Shown: positions 25,546 through 33,725, counted from the stretch's first letter. The stretch: 64,000 nt of DNA from Saccharopolyspora endophytica (GCF_018070075.1 NZ_JAGPXE010000020.1:22346-86345), one strand, 5' to 3'. Numbers and translations are program-made. The notes: generated by a model not told the origin, from the letters alone.

Positions 25546-26493
25546 ATGACCCGGTTAGCAGATGACAGCGCTGGTGTGCGCGCTCCTTCTAGGCTCGGCA
25601 GCGGGCTGCTGCTCGCACTGCTCTCGGCGGCCTCGTTCGGCATGGCGGGTGCGCTGGCGCGCGGTCTGCTCGAAGCCGGGTGGAGCCCGGGCGCGGTGGT
25701 GCTGGCGCGGCTGAGCGTCGGCGCGCTCGCGCTGGCCCCGTTCGCGCTGATCGCGCTGCGCGGCAGGTGGTGGCTGCTGCGCGCGCAGGTCCGACCGGTG
25801 CTGATCTACGGCGCGCTCGGCATGGCGGGCACGCAGTTCTGCTACTTCTCCGCGGTGAGCACGATGGACGTGGCTCCCGCGCTGCTCATCGAGTTCGCGG
25901 CACCGGTGGCGATCGTGGGCTGGTTGTGGCTGCGGCGAGGCCAGCGTCCGCGACGGCTGACGGTCCTGGGCGCGTGCTCGGCCATCGCCGGACTGGTGTT
26001 CGCGCTGGACCTGGCCTCGGGCGCGGACATCGCGTGGACGGGCGCGGCGTGGGCGTTCGCGGCGATGATCGGCAACGCCGCGTACTTCCTGGTCTCGGGC
26101 GAGACCGACGGCGTCCTCCCGCCGATCGCCCTCGCCGGCGCGGGCCTGGTCCTGTCCGCGGTCATCCTCGCGGTCCTCGGCGTCATCGGGATCCTGCCCA
26201 TGCGCGCGAACTTCGACCCGGCCGTCTACGCGATCGGCGAAACCCCCTGGTGGGCACCGCTCGTGGCGCTCGGTGTGATCGCCGCCGCCATCGCCTACAC
26301 GACGGGAACGGCGGCCACCCGACGTCTCGGTTCCCGCCTGGCCTCCTTCGTCGCCCTCATCGAGGTCGTCGCCAGCGCCCTGTTCGCCTGGCTGCTCCTC
26401 GACCAGCGACCGGGCCCAGCGGTGATCGTCGGCGGCCTGCTGATCATCACCGGAGTCGTCCTAGTCCGCCTCGGAGACCGAGACGCGGCCTGA
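25546..26493 (+). CDS. EamA/DMT-family transporter (RhtA-like exporter)
   Basis: A 315-residue protein with ten predicted membrane spans in two EamA repeats. The second repeat ends in 'LASFVALIEVVASALFAWLLLDQRPGPAVIVGGLLIITGVVLV', the usual closing motif. RhtA-like members export amino acids or metabolites. It is divergent from a CGNR-type regulator and ends one base before the convergent DUF1203 gene. Substrate unknown. Confidence 0.88.
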   Translation: MTRLADDSAGVRAPSRLGSGLLLALLSAASFGMAGALARGLLEAGWSPGAVVLARLSVGALALAPFALIALRGRWWLLRAQVRPVLIYGALGMAGTQFCYFSAVSTMDVAPALLIEFAAPVAIVGWLWLRRGQRPRRLTVLGACSAIAGLVFALDLASGADIAWTGAAWAFAAMIGNAAYFLVSGETDGVLPPIALAGAGLVLSAVILAVLGVIGILPMRANFDPAVYAIGETPWWAPLVALGVIAAAIAYTTGTAATRRLGSRLASFVALIEVVASALFAWLLLDQRPGPAVIVGGLLIITGVVLVRLGDRDAA

Positions 26494-26973
26494 TCACCGC
26501 CGCACCTCGAACAGGAAGCACCCGAACTCCACCGCTCGGACGTGCACGAACGCCACGGCCGGATCCATCAGCAGGTCGGAAGCGGTCTGCTCGGAGAGCC
26601 CGGTCCTACCGTCGAGCAGGCAGCCACCGAGGATCCGGCCCTCGGCGGAGTAGGCGCGCAGAACCCGCCGCGACCCGCGGATCTCCTCCGGCCAGCCCGG
26701 ATCGTCCGGCCCGGCGCAGGTGTCCGCGTGGATGAACACCGGCCCGACCTCGTCGTAAGCCCCGGGCGCGACCCCGCTCTCGGCGGCCCACCGCCGCAGC
26801 GGCGCGTAGCTCACCAGAGCCACCCGCTCGCCCGCGCGCACCCGCCGCAGGCAGCACCGCAGCGGCGCGCCTCCGGCCTCATCGACGAACGGCTCGATCC
26901 CACGACCGGCGTCGTCGACCGTTCGCAGCTCCGCCAGGACTCCCTCGGCGATCGGCAGCACTCGAAGATCCAT
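26494..26973 (-). CDS. DUF1203-family protein
   Basis: A 159-residue soluble protein. 'PLRCCLRRVRAGERVALVSYAPL', 'YDEVGPVFIHADTCAG' and the C-terminal 'FVHVRAVEFGCFLFEVRR' match DUF1203. The ATG at 26973 is chosen because the family starts there ('MDLRVLPI'); a longer frame to 27123 overlaps the TspO gene. The family has no known function. Stop codons of this gene and the convergent EamA gene touch. Confidence 0.8.
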   Translation of the reverse strand: MDLRVLPIAEGVLAELRTVDDAGRGIEPFVDEAGGAPLRCCLRRVRAGERVALVSYAPLRRWAAESGVAPGAYDEVGPVFIHADTCAGPDDPGWPEEIRGSRRVLRAYSAEGRILGGCLLDGRTGLSEQTASDLLMDPAVAFVHVRAVEFGCFLFEVRR

Positions 26974-27031
26974 GCTCCGATCGTCGTCGCCGGAGGCATC
27001 CGAATCCGGCGGGAATCGGCCATCGCGCCGT

Positions 27032-27490
27032 TCAGGGGTTGCGGCGGGCGATCGCCGTCGACAGCGCGGTGGCGAAGGCGCACCACGCCACGTAGGGCGC
27101 CAGGGCGGCTCCGGCCCGCGCATCGGCCCGCGCTGCCCGCGCGAGCAGGTCGACCGAGCTCGCGGTCAGCGCAGCGGCCTCCACCGCCGCCCAGGAGGGA
27201 CGCCGCGCGCCCCAGAAGACCCAGGTCCACCCGGCGTTGAGCAGCAGGTTCGCGGTCAGGGCGGGCACGAAACCAGAACGCCGCGGGAGCTCGGACAGCG
27301 CGACGGCCGAGGACACGGCGATGTCGGCGTACAACGCGGTCCACACCGGCCCGAACACCTGAGGGGGCGGCTGCCACGGAGGCTTCCGCAACTCCCGGAA
27401 CCACACCCCATCGGCATCCACAGCACTCGCCCCGACGACCGCCGTCGCCAGGACCGCAACCCCGCTCCCCGCCAGCACACGCCACCGCAT
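27032..27490 (-). CDS. TspO/MBR-family membrane protein
   Basis: A 152-residue protein with five predicted spans. 'WFRELRKPPWQPPPQVFGPVWTALY' is the TspO signature (KPxWxPPxxxFxxVWtxLY) and 'NLLLNAGWTWVFWGARRP' the central one. TspO proteins bind porphyrins and related ligands and are linked to stress signalling. It was probably the gene next to the tRNA-Pro gene before the element inserted at 27.8 kb. Confidence 0.9.
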   Translation of the reverse strand: MRWRVLAGSGVAVLATAVVGASAVDADGVWFRELRKPPWQPPPQVFGPVWTALYADIAVSSAVALSELPRRSGFVPALTANLLLNAGWTWVFWGARRPSWAAVEAAALTASSVDLLARAARADARAGAALAPYVAWCAFATALSTAIARRNP

Positions 27491-27759
27491 CCAACAATCC
27501 TCACCCAACAACCACAAACCCGCTTCGCCACAACCGGCCACCGGTCTGGGGCGGGCGCCGCAGTGAGACCACGACCCGGCGGTGCAATGTCAGGCGATCA
27601 CCAGCAACAACCGCCGGTGCGTCGTGGCCACCGGCGGGGGCAAGTGCGACAAGCGCAGCCACCGGCTCCTGTAGGCCGAAATCGCTGCGGCGCCGTGGAC
27701 TTTTGAACGTCAGGCGGAGGGTGAGATCTTCTCCCCAATCTCTCCCAGCGGCGCTTCCG
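27491..27759. other. Intergenic stretch before the left att site
   Basis: About 270 bases between tspO and the att repeat. No convincing coding frame, promoter or RNA was seen; the open frames crossing it have poor composition and run into the tRNA remnant. Confidence 0.5.
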
Positions 27760-27862
27760 GGCATAGGGAAAGGGCCTGGTCTGAACTCCTTGCGGAGTCC
27801 TGACCAGGCCCTTTGCCTTGTCGGGGTGGCGGGATTTGAACCCACGACCTCTTCGACCCGAA
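27760..27862 (-). repeat. attL: tRNA-Pro 3' half remnant plus terminator copy
   Basis: This 103-bp stretch matches 42649-42751 with seven mismatches; the last 44 bp (27819-27862) are identical. It holds the 3' half of tRNA-Pro (ending in the anticodon loop at 27862) and its downstream hairpin (stem GGGCCTGG/CCAGGCCC near 27772-27810). It is the left junction of the integrated element and no longer a working tRNA gene, since the 5' half is missing. Confidence 0.92.
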
Positions 27863-27967
27863 TGAAGGTTCGCGATGATCTGTACCAGCGAATTCTAAGA
27901 AAGGTGCAGGTCAGCACTTCGGGCTGCGTTGGTATCCATAGGTGTCATTTGCTCCCGCTCGCGAGGT

Positions 27968-27987
27968 TGACTCCCAAACTGACTCCC
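27968..27987 (+). promoter_or_regulatory. Left pair of predicted integrase arm sites
   Basis: TGACTCCC occurs at 27968-27975 and again at 27980-27987 (12-base period), about 105 bases inside attL. The same pair with the same period lies near the right end (42616-42635). Paired direct repeats at both ends are typical of arm-type sites for tyrosine integrases or excisionase. Binding is inferred. Confidence 0.6.
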
Positions 27988-28083
27988 GACCCTTGGCGCA
28001 GAGTTCCGCCTGCTGCTGCTGATTGACGTCTCATGAGAGCGCGAGCCGACGACGCCAGCCCAGCGCCGTGATCTTGTCGCGTG

Positions 28084-28779
28084 TCAACGCCTACCCTGGT
28101 CGAATCGCAGCGTTCCTTTGACCACGTCGTGCGCCACGTCGCTGAGTGACCGGTCATGGGCGAACGCATGCGCCCGCAGGCATGTCAGCGCCGTCCCTAC
28201 TGGCACTTGCATCTGGCACCCGATGATCCCGGTCGCGTGATGAACGTCCGCCCAGCGCAGGGAAGAACCTTCCAGCCAGTCATTCGCGTCCTGCGCTGTC
28301 CCTCTTGTCATGACACCGACTACCGCCCAGGCCGCGACGTCCGCGGAAAGCAACGCGTTGGCAGCGTCATTAACCCCCATACGTTCCAGCGTGAGGCCGT
28401 GAAAACACAGCGTCCCGATCCTCGCCCGCCCCGCTTCCAGCGGGATCGCGTACATCCTCCGTGCCAGCGAGCCACTGACAGCGCGCGCGAACACGGGCCA
28501 CTGGTCCTCGACCGGCTCGGCGAGGTCGTAGACAAGCACTGATCGTCCGGATGCGTGCGCCTCGATGCCAGGCCCCTCCCCGAGCTCGAATTGCAGCTCA
28601 TCGATGCGGCGGGCCGCCTGGTTGGTGGCACAGAGTGGTTCCTGATGATCAGCATCTGACATGACCGTGATGGACGCGCCGTCGAAGGGCAACGCATGCA
28701 CAGCGGCCTGACAAACCCGCAAAGGGGCATCGTGATGTCCTGCCGCAGCGATCGCGCTGAGGACTTCGACGAGCGACAT
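28084..28779 (-). CDS. GAF-ANTAR domain protein (putative RNA-binding antiterminator)
   Basis: About 231 residues. The N-terminal GAF-like sensor covers 'ALPFDGASITVMSDADHQEP' and 'ELQFELGEGPGIEAHASGRSVLVYDL'. The C-terminal ANTAR domain covers 'DVHHATGIIGCQMQVPVGTALTCLRAHAFAHDRSLSDVAHDVV'. ANTAR domains bind paired RNA hairpins and prevent termination. It is the left-most gene of the element. Starts at 28860, 28812 and 28779 are possible; GAGG five bases before 28779 favours the last and the usual domain layout. Its RNA target was not found in the window. Confidence 0.8.
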   Translation of the reverse strand: MSLVEVLSAIAAAGHHDAPLRVCQAAVHALPFDGASITVMSDADHQEPLCATNQAARRIDELQFELGEGPGIEAHASGRSVLVYDLAEPVEDQWPVFARAVSGSLARRMYAIPLEAGRARIGTLCFHGLTLERMGVNDAANALLSADVAAWAVVGVMTRGTAQDANDWLEGSSLRWADVHHATGIIGCQMQVPVGTALTCLRAHAFAHDRSLSDVAHDVVKGTLRFDQGRR

Positions 28780-28961
28780 CCTGTCCTCGCTGCCCCTCTT
28801 CAGACCAGCCATCGCGTTCTTGCCGTCCCCACGCTGTTGATCGTATGCACGAATGCGCAACAGGGACTAAGTAACGCAGACCGCAAGCCTACGCGGCTTG
28901 TGGCACTTGTGGTGGGTGCCGACGCAGGCCGTGAGCCCTCGATTGCTCGGCTGATCAGGCG

Positions 28962-29192
28962 TTAGCTCTCGCCTTGCTGGGATCTCAGCTGTTCGAGCAC
29001 GTCATCCCAGGTCCAACGGTGGTGACCGCTCGGCAGCGTCACGGCCGGTTTGAGCTTTCCTTCGCGGACATAGCGGGCGAGCGTGCTCGGGTTGATTCCG
29101 AGACGCTTCGCGACCTGACCTGACGTGAGTAGCTCGTCCGCCACGAATCGGACCGTATGCGTCCCTTCGAGTGAACGCTCGCCATCTGCCAT
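28962..29192 (-). CDS. BldC/MerR-like small helix-turn-helix protein
   Basis: A 76-residue DNA-binding protein. 'LLTSGQVAKRLGINPSTLARYVREGKLKPAVTLPSGHHRWTWDDVLEQL' is a MerR/BldC/excisionase-type winged helix. The ATG at 29192 is preferred; a TTG at 29207 would add five residues. It lies far from the integrase and a second excisionase-like gene sits beside it, so this one is more likely a regulator of the left-end genes. Confidence 0.8.
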   Translation of the reverse strand: MADGERSLEGTHTVRFVADELLTSGQVAKRLGINPSTLARYVREGKLKPAVTLPSGHHRWTWDDVLEQLRSQQGES

Positions 29193-29272
29193 GTATGCAG
29201 GGATCAAGCTCTATACTCGCGTTCACCACGAATAACGCGATTGCCACAGTTGTCCGATTTGAGGTGGACGAG

Positions 29273-29503
29273 GTGGAGCTCGAAGTCGTTCTGATCGACC
29301 AGCGGGAGTGGTACGTCTGCCCAGTCAGAGGGGAGCGGTGTGGACGAGTCTTGGTGAGTCTCGGTTCGATGGGCTTGGACGCGCTCGATTGGCACGTGCG
29401 CAGCGCGCACCGTCTGGCGCTCCCGATACACCAGGCATCGGCCTGCGCGGAGGGGGCTAAGCCGTCGGCCCTGGCCGCAAGCGAGAAGGTTGCGAGCGGG
29501 TAG
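29273..29503 (+). CDS. Hypothetical small protein with Cys/His pattern
   Basis: A 76-residue frame from GTG 29273, with GAGG eight bases before it. It contains 'WYVCPVRGERCGRV' and 'LDWHVRSAHRL', a Cys-Cys...His-His pattern that could bind zinc. It is divergent from the small HTH gene. No family was recognised, and composition alone does not prove that it is coding. Confidence 0.38.
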   Translation: MELEVVLIDQREWYVCPVRGERCGRVLVSLGSMGLDALDWHVRSAHRLALPIHQASACAEGAKPSALAASEKVASG

Positions 29504-29728
29504 CCGAGGATCTACTTCGGGGGTTCCGCCGAACTGCATCGCCTCACGTGAAAGCGGAGCCCAATGCGGCGAAGCTGGTTCTAAGCCGTCCACGAAGCTC
29601 TCAGCCGTCCATGAGAACGCTTGTAAGAGCACGATGGCTTCCTGGCATGTGGAAGCCTCGTATGTCGCCTAGGCAGCCACACGACCGGCCCGTAGCCTGC
29701 TGGGCGAGCCGAGGAGGAGCAGCGCTTG

Positions 29729-30622
29729 ATGGAGAACGCGACGTTCACGCCGCAGACCACCCGCCAAGTTCTGGAGACCGCCTGCGAAGACGCCGGCGTC
29801 GACTGCACTGGCGCTGAGCTCGTGCGGATGGGCGAGAACGCGATGTTCCGCCTCGCCTCCGCGCCGATCATTGCGCGTGTGGGCCGGTCGATCACGGCTG
29901 GCCGCAAAGAGGCGCGCATCGCTACCTGGCTCGCCTCTCACCAGTTCCCCGCAGCTCAACTTGCCCCGACCAGCCGCGAGTTCGTGACCGTCGGGGATCT
30001 GGTCGTGACCTTCTGGGAGTTCATCGAAGAGAGCGACGAGCCGGTCAGCTCCGGCGAGCTGGGGGAGGTGCTGCGGCGCTTGCACTCCATACCTGAGCCC
30101 TCCGACCTTGCATTGCCATTCTTCGAGCCCATGCCCAAGGTCGGCACCCGCCTCAAGGCAATCGGTGGCGCTCTCTCTGAGGACGAGCGGGCCTTTCTCA
30201 GCGGTCGGAAGGACGAGCTCGACGAGCAGTTCGCCGGCCTGAACTTCCGACTCGGGTTCGGGCCGGTGCACGGCGACTTCCACAAGGCCAACCTGATGCG
30301 CGACCGAAGCGGCACCGTCAAGGTCATCGACTTCGAGGACTTCTGCTGGGGTCCGCGCGAGTGGGACGCGAGCGTGGAGGCCGTCCGCTATCGCGCTCTG
30401 GGTTGGGTCAGCGACGACGAATACGCCGCATACGTCAAGGCGTACGGCTTCGACCCGCTGGAGTGGGAAGGGTTTCCGGTAATTCGGGCGATCAGAGAGC
30501 TCAACATGACGACCTGGCTCGCCCAACAGCTCGGCCAGTCTCCCGAAGTCGATGACGAGGTACACAAACGGATCGCAGATCTCCGTGACATTGAACGTCC
30601 ACGACAGTGGCGGACCTTCTAG
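29729..30622 (+). CDS. Aminoglycoside phosphotransferase-like kinase (APH/choline kinase superfamily)
   Basis: A 297-residue kinase-like protein. 'GPVHGDFHKANLMRD' is the catalytic HxDxxxxN loop and 'VKVIDFEDFCWGPREWD' the metal-binding aspartate motif. An N-lobe with 'ELVRMGENAMFRLASAPIIARVGR' supplies the nucleotide lobe. This superfamily phosphorylates aminoglycosides, macrolides, homoserine or other small molecules, so a resistance role is possible but unproven. The ATG at 29729 follows GAGGAGGA by about 10 bases. It is the clearest cargo gene of the element. Confidence 0.82.
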   Translation: MENATFTPQTTRQVLETACEDAGVDCTGAELVRMGENAMFRLASAPIIARVGRSITAGRKEARIATWLASHQFPAAQLAPTSREFVTVGDLVVTFWEFIEESDEPVSSGELGEVLRRLHSIPEPSDLALPFFEPMPKVGTRLKAIGGALSEDERAFLSGRKDELDEQFAGLNFRLGFGPVHGDFHKANLMRDRSGTVKVIDFEDFCWGPREWDASVEAVRYRALGWVSDDEYAAYVKAYGFDPLEWEGFPVIRAIRELNMTTWLAQQLGQSPEVDDEVHKRIADLRDIERPRQWRTF

Positions 30623-30705
30623 TTTCTCCGGAACTCGGCCTGCCGCTTCCGGTCGGCGGACGGGTCCGCCCTCCGGGCCTTCGGTGCCATACCGGGACCG
30701 GCCAT
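30619..30705 (-). CDS. Possible 28-residue basic small protein
   Basis: A tiny frame from ATG 30705 preceded by GGGGAGG at good spacing. The product is very basic (rich in Lys and Arg, ending 'ADRKRQAEFRRN'). It overlaps the stop of the kinase gene on the other strand by 4 bases. Only the ribosome site and composition support it. Confidence 0.3.
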   Translation of the reverse strand: MAGPGMAPKARRADPSADRKRQAEFRRN

Positions 30706-30737
30706 CACGGCACCTCCCCTCACCCGTAAGCTTATGG

Positions 30738-30755
30738 ACACGTAACGTTACTTGT
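30738..30755. promoter_or_regulatory. 18-bp imperfect palindrome (candidate operator)
   Basis: ACACGTAACGTTACTTGT has a perfect 10-bp core, GTAACGTTAC (30742-30751), and TNT/ANA-type outer matches. It sits in a 300-base gap (30623-30925) that otherwise shows only the small basic frame. It would be well placed to control that frame. The binding protein is unknown. Confidence 0.45.
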
Positions 30756-30925
30756 GATCACGCAGTGTGAATACGTACCGTCGGATACCTGCGCTGCGGG
30801 TGCTCTTGCAGGCAGCACGTGCGCGCAGTAATAGCTAGCTCCCGGACTCGGTGAGCCCGTTGCCTTTTCGCTGGTGACCAGCTGGCAGCCGAGCCGGGGC
30901 TAGCCCATGCAAGCCAGGTGCGCAG

Positions 30926-31189
30926 TCACTCTCCCTGGTCTTCCACCACGATCGATCGGGCCAGCTTGACCGCCTCGGTGATCGTCCAGTCCGAGACCTT
31001 GCCCCGGGCCACCTCATGCGCCAGCGCTTCTAGCAGCGACGCCATCGTGTAGCGGCTCATGGGTGGCACCGTCTCGCCCCCGGCGGCGATGGCCTGGCCC
31101 GTGCGGCGCCGCAGCGACGCGGCAGCCTCGTTCATAAGCTTGCCCGCCTCACGCAACCGGCGGTCCCGCTTGGTCTCTCCCCGCGTCAT
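30926..31189 (-). CDS. Hypothetical helical protein in the element
   Basis: An 87-residue protein rich in Arg, Glu and Ala, mostly helical by composition ('RRLREAGKLMNEAAASLRRRTGQ', 'YTMASLLEALAHEVARGKVSDWTITEAVKLARSIV'). No family was recognised. The second half resembles small helical regulators or plasmid-stability proteins, but nothing specific can be claimed. The ATG at 31189 starts a compact frame in an otherwise empty area. Confidence 0.5.
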   Translation of the reverse strand: MTRGETKRDRRLREAGKLMNEAAASLRRRTGQAIAAGGETVPPMSRYTMASLLEALAHEVARGKVSDWTITEAVKLARSIVVEDQGE

Positions 31190-31444
31190 GGCTGGAGCCT
31201 AGGCGCACGCCGCGACATGCGCCGCTGACCTGCGATAACGGCTGCCCACCGCCACCACTTTCCGCCAAGCAACTCAACGGCGTCGACGCCGTCGTGTCCC
31301 TGAAGTCCACCACCGCCACGGTCACCAAGAGCACCCAGCCGAACACCAGCAGCAACACCACGTCATGGTGAGTATGGCCTGTCTCACGTCCCGTGCCTGA
31401 CTGATTTTGCCGCTGATCACGAAACCGTTTCACCATCCGGACCA

Positions 31445-32812
31445 TTACCCCTGTGTGTTGGCGTACGACTCGAAATCCGCGACGACCGGTGCGTCGGAGT
31501 GCTGGCGTAGGCGCTGGCGGAATTCGTCGAGGTAGGAGTTGACGCGGTAGGACTTCAGGCCGGCGGCGGTGTTGACGACTTCGCGGGCGACGGTGACGGC
31601 CTGCTCGACCTCGTTGGCCTGGAGGTATGACGTGGCGAGCACGGTGCGGCAGAAGGACAGGCTGCGTACGTACAAGCTTTCGGAGACTTCAATGGACTTG
31701 GCCGCGTGCTCGGTTGCGAGGTCGGGTTTGTCGAGGTCGCGGAAGCAATGAGCAAACTCGGCGTTGAGTTCGGCGAGGTCGAAGTACTTGATCCACTCCG
31801 GGTCATCGTCGGGGTTGCTGGAGCTGAGCCACTTCTCGGCTTCCAGCATCGCTGCGGTCGCTTCTTGCTCGTTGCCCTGTGAAGAGAGCGCGCGAGCCTC
31901 CATCGAATGGAAGAGCGCCATCGCCGTAGGGGTGGCCTGCCCGCGTGCGCCCTGAGCTGCACCGCGAGCGAGGTGTACCGCCTGTTCGTAGTAGCCGAGG
32001 AAGTTGGCTTGGTGGCTCATGCCCGCGAGAATGCGGCCGGCCAAGGCTCGGTCACCGGCAGCCTTGGCAAGGCGGAAAGCTTGGTGAAGGTACCGCTGCG
32101 CGAGGGCGTGCTGACCGGTGTCGTAGCAGGTCCATCCCGCCAACCGGGTAAGCGCTGCGACTTCCTGGAAGTACCGTCGTCCCAGCTCAGTGTCCGGTTG
32201 GACGTGCGGCAGCAACGGGAGCACTTCGCTTTCCAGGTACTGCGCGACCAGGGGCTTGGGACGGCCGCCTCCGTAGCGGTAGTCGTAGTTAGCGAACATC
32301 GCGGTCGCGTCCTTGACGGCCTGGACGTCGAACTCGCTGATGGGGCGCGGTTCTACAGGCTTTGACTTCTCGCCATCGCTGCCGAACATCCACTTGACCA
32401 GGAGATTGCTCCAGGCTGCCGGGACGACGAGCAGCTTGTCCGCCTGCCCGTTCGGCCGGAGGTCGAACTCCGCAAGACGCGTCAGCGTGGTCACCGAGTC
32501 GGACAGGGTTTCCGGGTACTCAAGCGTGTCGTCGACGTTTTCCGCCGGCACTTCCCCGTACCCGACGTCGTCCACGGTGACCGGCCGTCCGAGCGCGTTG
32601 GAGAGCACTCTGACCAGCACGTGACACGTGCGGGCCTTCGGGCGACGCGTCTCGCCACGCAGCCACTTGTCGACGTTCGTGTGCGTAGGCGCAATCGGGT
32701 CGCCGCCATCGATGCTGCTGAGGTCGGTCATGCGCTTGGCCAGGCCCTTGTTGGTCAGGCCAGACTCGCGCATCAGCGCAGCTAGTCGACGGTTTGGTTC
32801 CTTCGCGGCCAT
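31445..32812 (-). CDS. XRE-type regulator with TPR-rich C-terminus
   Basis: A 455-residue protein. The N-terminal helix-turn-helix ('LAALMRESGLTNKGLAKRM...HTNVDKWLRGETRRP', residues about 8-56) is followed by a helical TPR-like region ('AGRILAGMSHQANFLGYYEQAVHLARGAAQGARG', 'FDLAELNAEFAHCFRDLDKPDLATEHAAKSIE'). Such regulators are frequent in actinomycete mobile elements and may sense a peptide or partner protein. ATG 32812 is chosen because GGAGG lies 7 bases before it; ATG 32818 is too close. A 9-bp dyad lies in its promoter region. Confidence 0.83.
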   Translation of the reverse strand: MAAKEPNRRLAALMRESGLTNKGLAKRMTDLSSIDGGDPIAPTHTNVDKWLRGETRRPKARTCHVLVRVLSNALGRPVTVDDVGYGEVPAENVDDTLEYPETLSDSVTTLTRLAEFDLRPNGQADKLLVVPAAWSNLLVKWMFGSDGEKSKPVEPRPISEFDVQAVKDATAMFANYDYRYGGGRPKPLVAQYLESEVLPLLPHVQPDTELGRRYFQEVAALTRLAGWTCYDTGQHALAQRYLHQAFRLAKAAGDRALAGRILAGMSHQANFLGYYEQAVHLARGAAQGARGQATPTAMALFHSMEARALSSQGNEQEATAAMLEAEKWLSSSNPDDDPEWIKYFDLAELNAEFAHCFRDLDKPDLATEHAAKSIEVSESLYVRSLSFCRTVLATSYLQANEVEQAVTVAREVVNTAAGLKSYRVNSYLDEFRQRLRQHSDAPVVADFESYANTQG

Positions 32813-32858
32813 GATCATGCCTCCCCGCCAGGTAGTAAAACATGCGAGCGGGCAGGTA

Positions 32859-32890
32859 GGGGGCACACGAGGCACACAGCATGTGCCCCC
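32859..32890. promoter_or_regulatory. Inverted repeat in the divergent promoter of the XRE-TPR regulator
   Basis: GGGGGCACA (32859-32867) and TGTGCCCCC (32882-32890) form a perfect 9-bp inverted repeat about 50 bases before the regulator start and 130 bases before the divergent small membrane gene. It is a likely operator, perhaps for the XRE protein itself. Confidence 0.5.
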
Positions 32891-33022
32891 AGTGCGCAAA
32901 TGCGCCCGTACTTGTGCACTGATGTGTCAGCTTCGGGGCGGCGATTCTTGAGTCATGACAACGCAAACGGCGGCAGGGAACAGCAGAGTTCTCTGAATGC
33001 CGGTTCCACGTAGGAGGAAGTC

Positions 33023-33223
33023 ATGGCTAAGCAGACGATCCCCGGAGTCCAGGCCGGCGGCGGCTTCATGCCGAAGCTCATCGGTGCTGCGATCACGTTC
33101 GCGGTGCTGGTCCTGATCGTGAAGCACCCGGCTGATTCGGCGGTCTGGGTAAAGGGCGCGTTCGAACTCTTCTTGGCCCTGGTCAACGGCCTGGCTCAGT
33201 TCTTCCAGGGGCTGATGGCATGA
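33023..33223 (+). CDS. Small single-gene membrane protein
   Basis: A 66-residue protein with two hydrophobic segments ('LIGAAITFAVLVLIV' and 'AFELFLALVNGLAQFFQGLM'). AGGAGGAAG lies just before the ATG at good spacing. It is divergent from the XRE-TPR regulator, an arrangement often seen in AICEs. Function unknown; a role in transfer or exclusion is only a guess. Confidence 0.72.
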   Translation: MAKQTIPGVQAGGGFMPKLIGAAITFAVLVLIVKHPADSAVWVKGAFELFLALVNGLAQFFQGLMA

Positions 33224-33246
33224 CTGGCGAGCGCAGGCGCCGGCGG

Positions 33247-33633
33247 CTACTGAGCCTCGTCCAGCTGATCGGTGATGTCCGCCAGGCGCGCTTCGAGGGT
33301 CCTGATCGTCGAGCTCATCTCCTGCGCAGCCTCACCGAGACTCGCCAGCTGCGAACGAGTCCGCTTGAGCTCCGCAACGACGTCCATCTGTTCCGAAGCG
33401 TCCGGGACGTAGGCGCCGGCATTAGGGCGGATCTTCACAATGCCGGCGTCGCGGAGGAGCTTCACCGCATTGATGGCAGTGCCCAGGGCGACGCTGTATT
33501 CCGCCGCCAGGGTTCGGTAGGGCGGCAGCTGCTCCTTCGGGGCGAATTCGCCGGCGTCGATCCGCCCTCGTAGGGCGTCAGCGACGCGCCGGCTAGCTGG
33601 GCGCTTGTCCTCGCGAGCGTCGTTGGCAGGCAT
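33247..33633 (-). CDS. GntR-family repressor (KorSA-like role)
   Basis: A 128-residue regulator. The winged helix is 'RRVADALRGRIDAGEFAPKEQLPPYRTLAAEYSVALGTAINAVKLLRDAGIVKIRPNAGAYV'. A short coiled coil ('VAELKRTRSQLASLGEAAQEM') follows in place of a ligand domain. GntR repressors of this size control transfer and replication genes in AICEs (KorSA in pSAM2). It is divergent from the long transfer operon and shares a control region with repeated motifs. ATG 33633 and 33663 are both possible; the latter would place a predicted operator inside the gene. Confidence 0.8.
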   Translation of the reverse strand: MPANDAREDKRPASRRVADALRGRIDAGEFAPKEQLPPYRTLAAEYSVALGTAINAVKLLRDAGIVKIRPNAGAYVPDASEQMDVVAELKRTRSQLASLGEAAQEMSSTIRTLEARLADITDQLDEAQ

Positions 33634-33648
33634 GCGGTCAGCGTACTC

Positions 33649-33725
33649 GATGTTCTGACACATCCGGTTGACAGTGGAACGCTCAGCCCTTACGTTACAG
33701 AACATCAGCGAAGTTATAGAACATC
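33649..33725 (+). promoter_or_regulatory. Promoter of the transfer/replication operon with repeated GntR-type operators
   Basis: TTGACA (33668-33673) and TACGTT (33691-33696) are 17 bases apart and point to the operon starting at 33737. GTTACAGAACATC (33694-33706) and GTTATAGAACATC (33713-33725) are direct repeats 19 bases apart, and GATGTTCTG (33649-33657) is the same motif inverted. The repeats overlap the -10 and the likely transcription start, as expected for a repressor. The divergent GntR gene is the probable source of the repressor. Confidence 0.68.

Noticed and set aside
27820..27862. Second tRNA-Pro gene
   Set aside because: Only the 3' half is present; the 5' acceptor and D arm are missing. 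It is the attL remnant.
27501..27917. Open frame on the minus strand across attL
   Set aside because: It runs through the tRNA remnant and terminator hairpin, so it cannot be a conserved gene; a similar chance frame crosses attR.
31149..31445. Possible 98-codon membrane protein starting in the stop of the XRE-TPR gene
   Set aside because: It has one plausible span but the second half overlaps the start of the gene at 31189, lacks a ribosome site of its own, and has mixed codon use; left out as unsupported.
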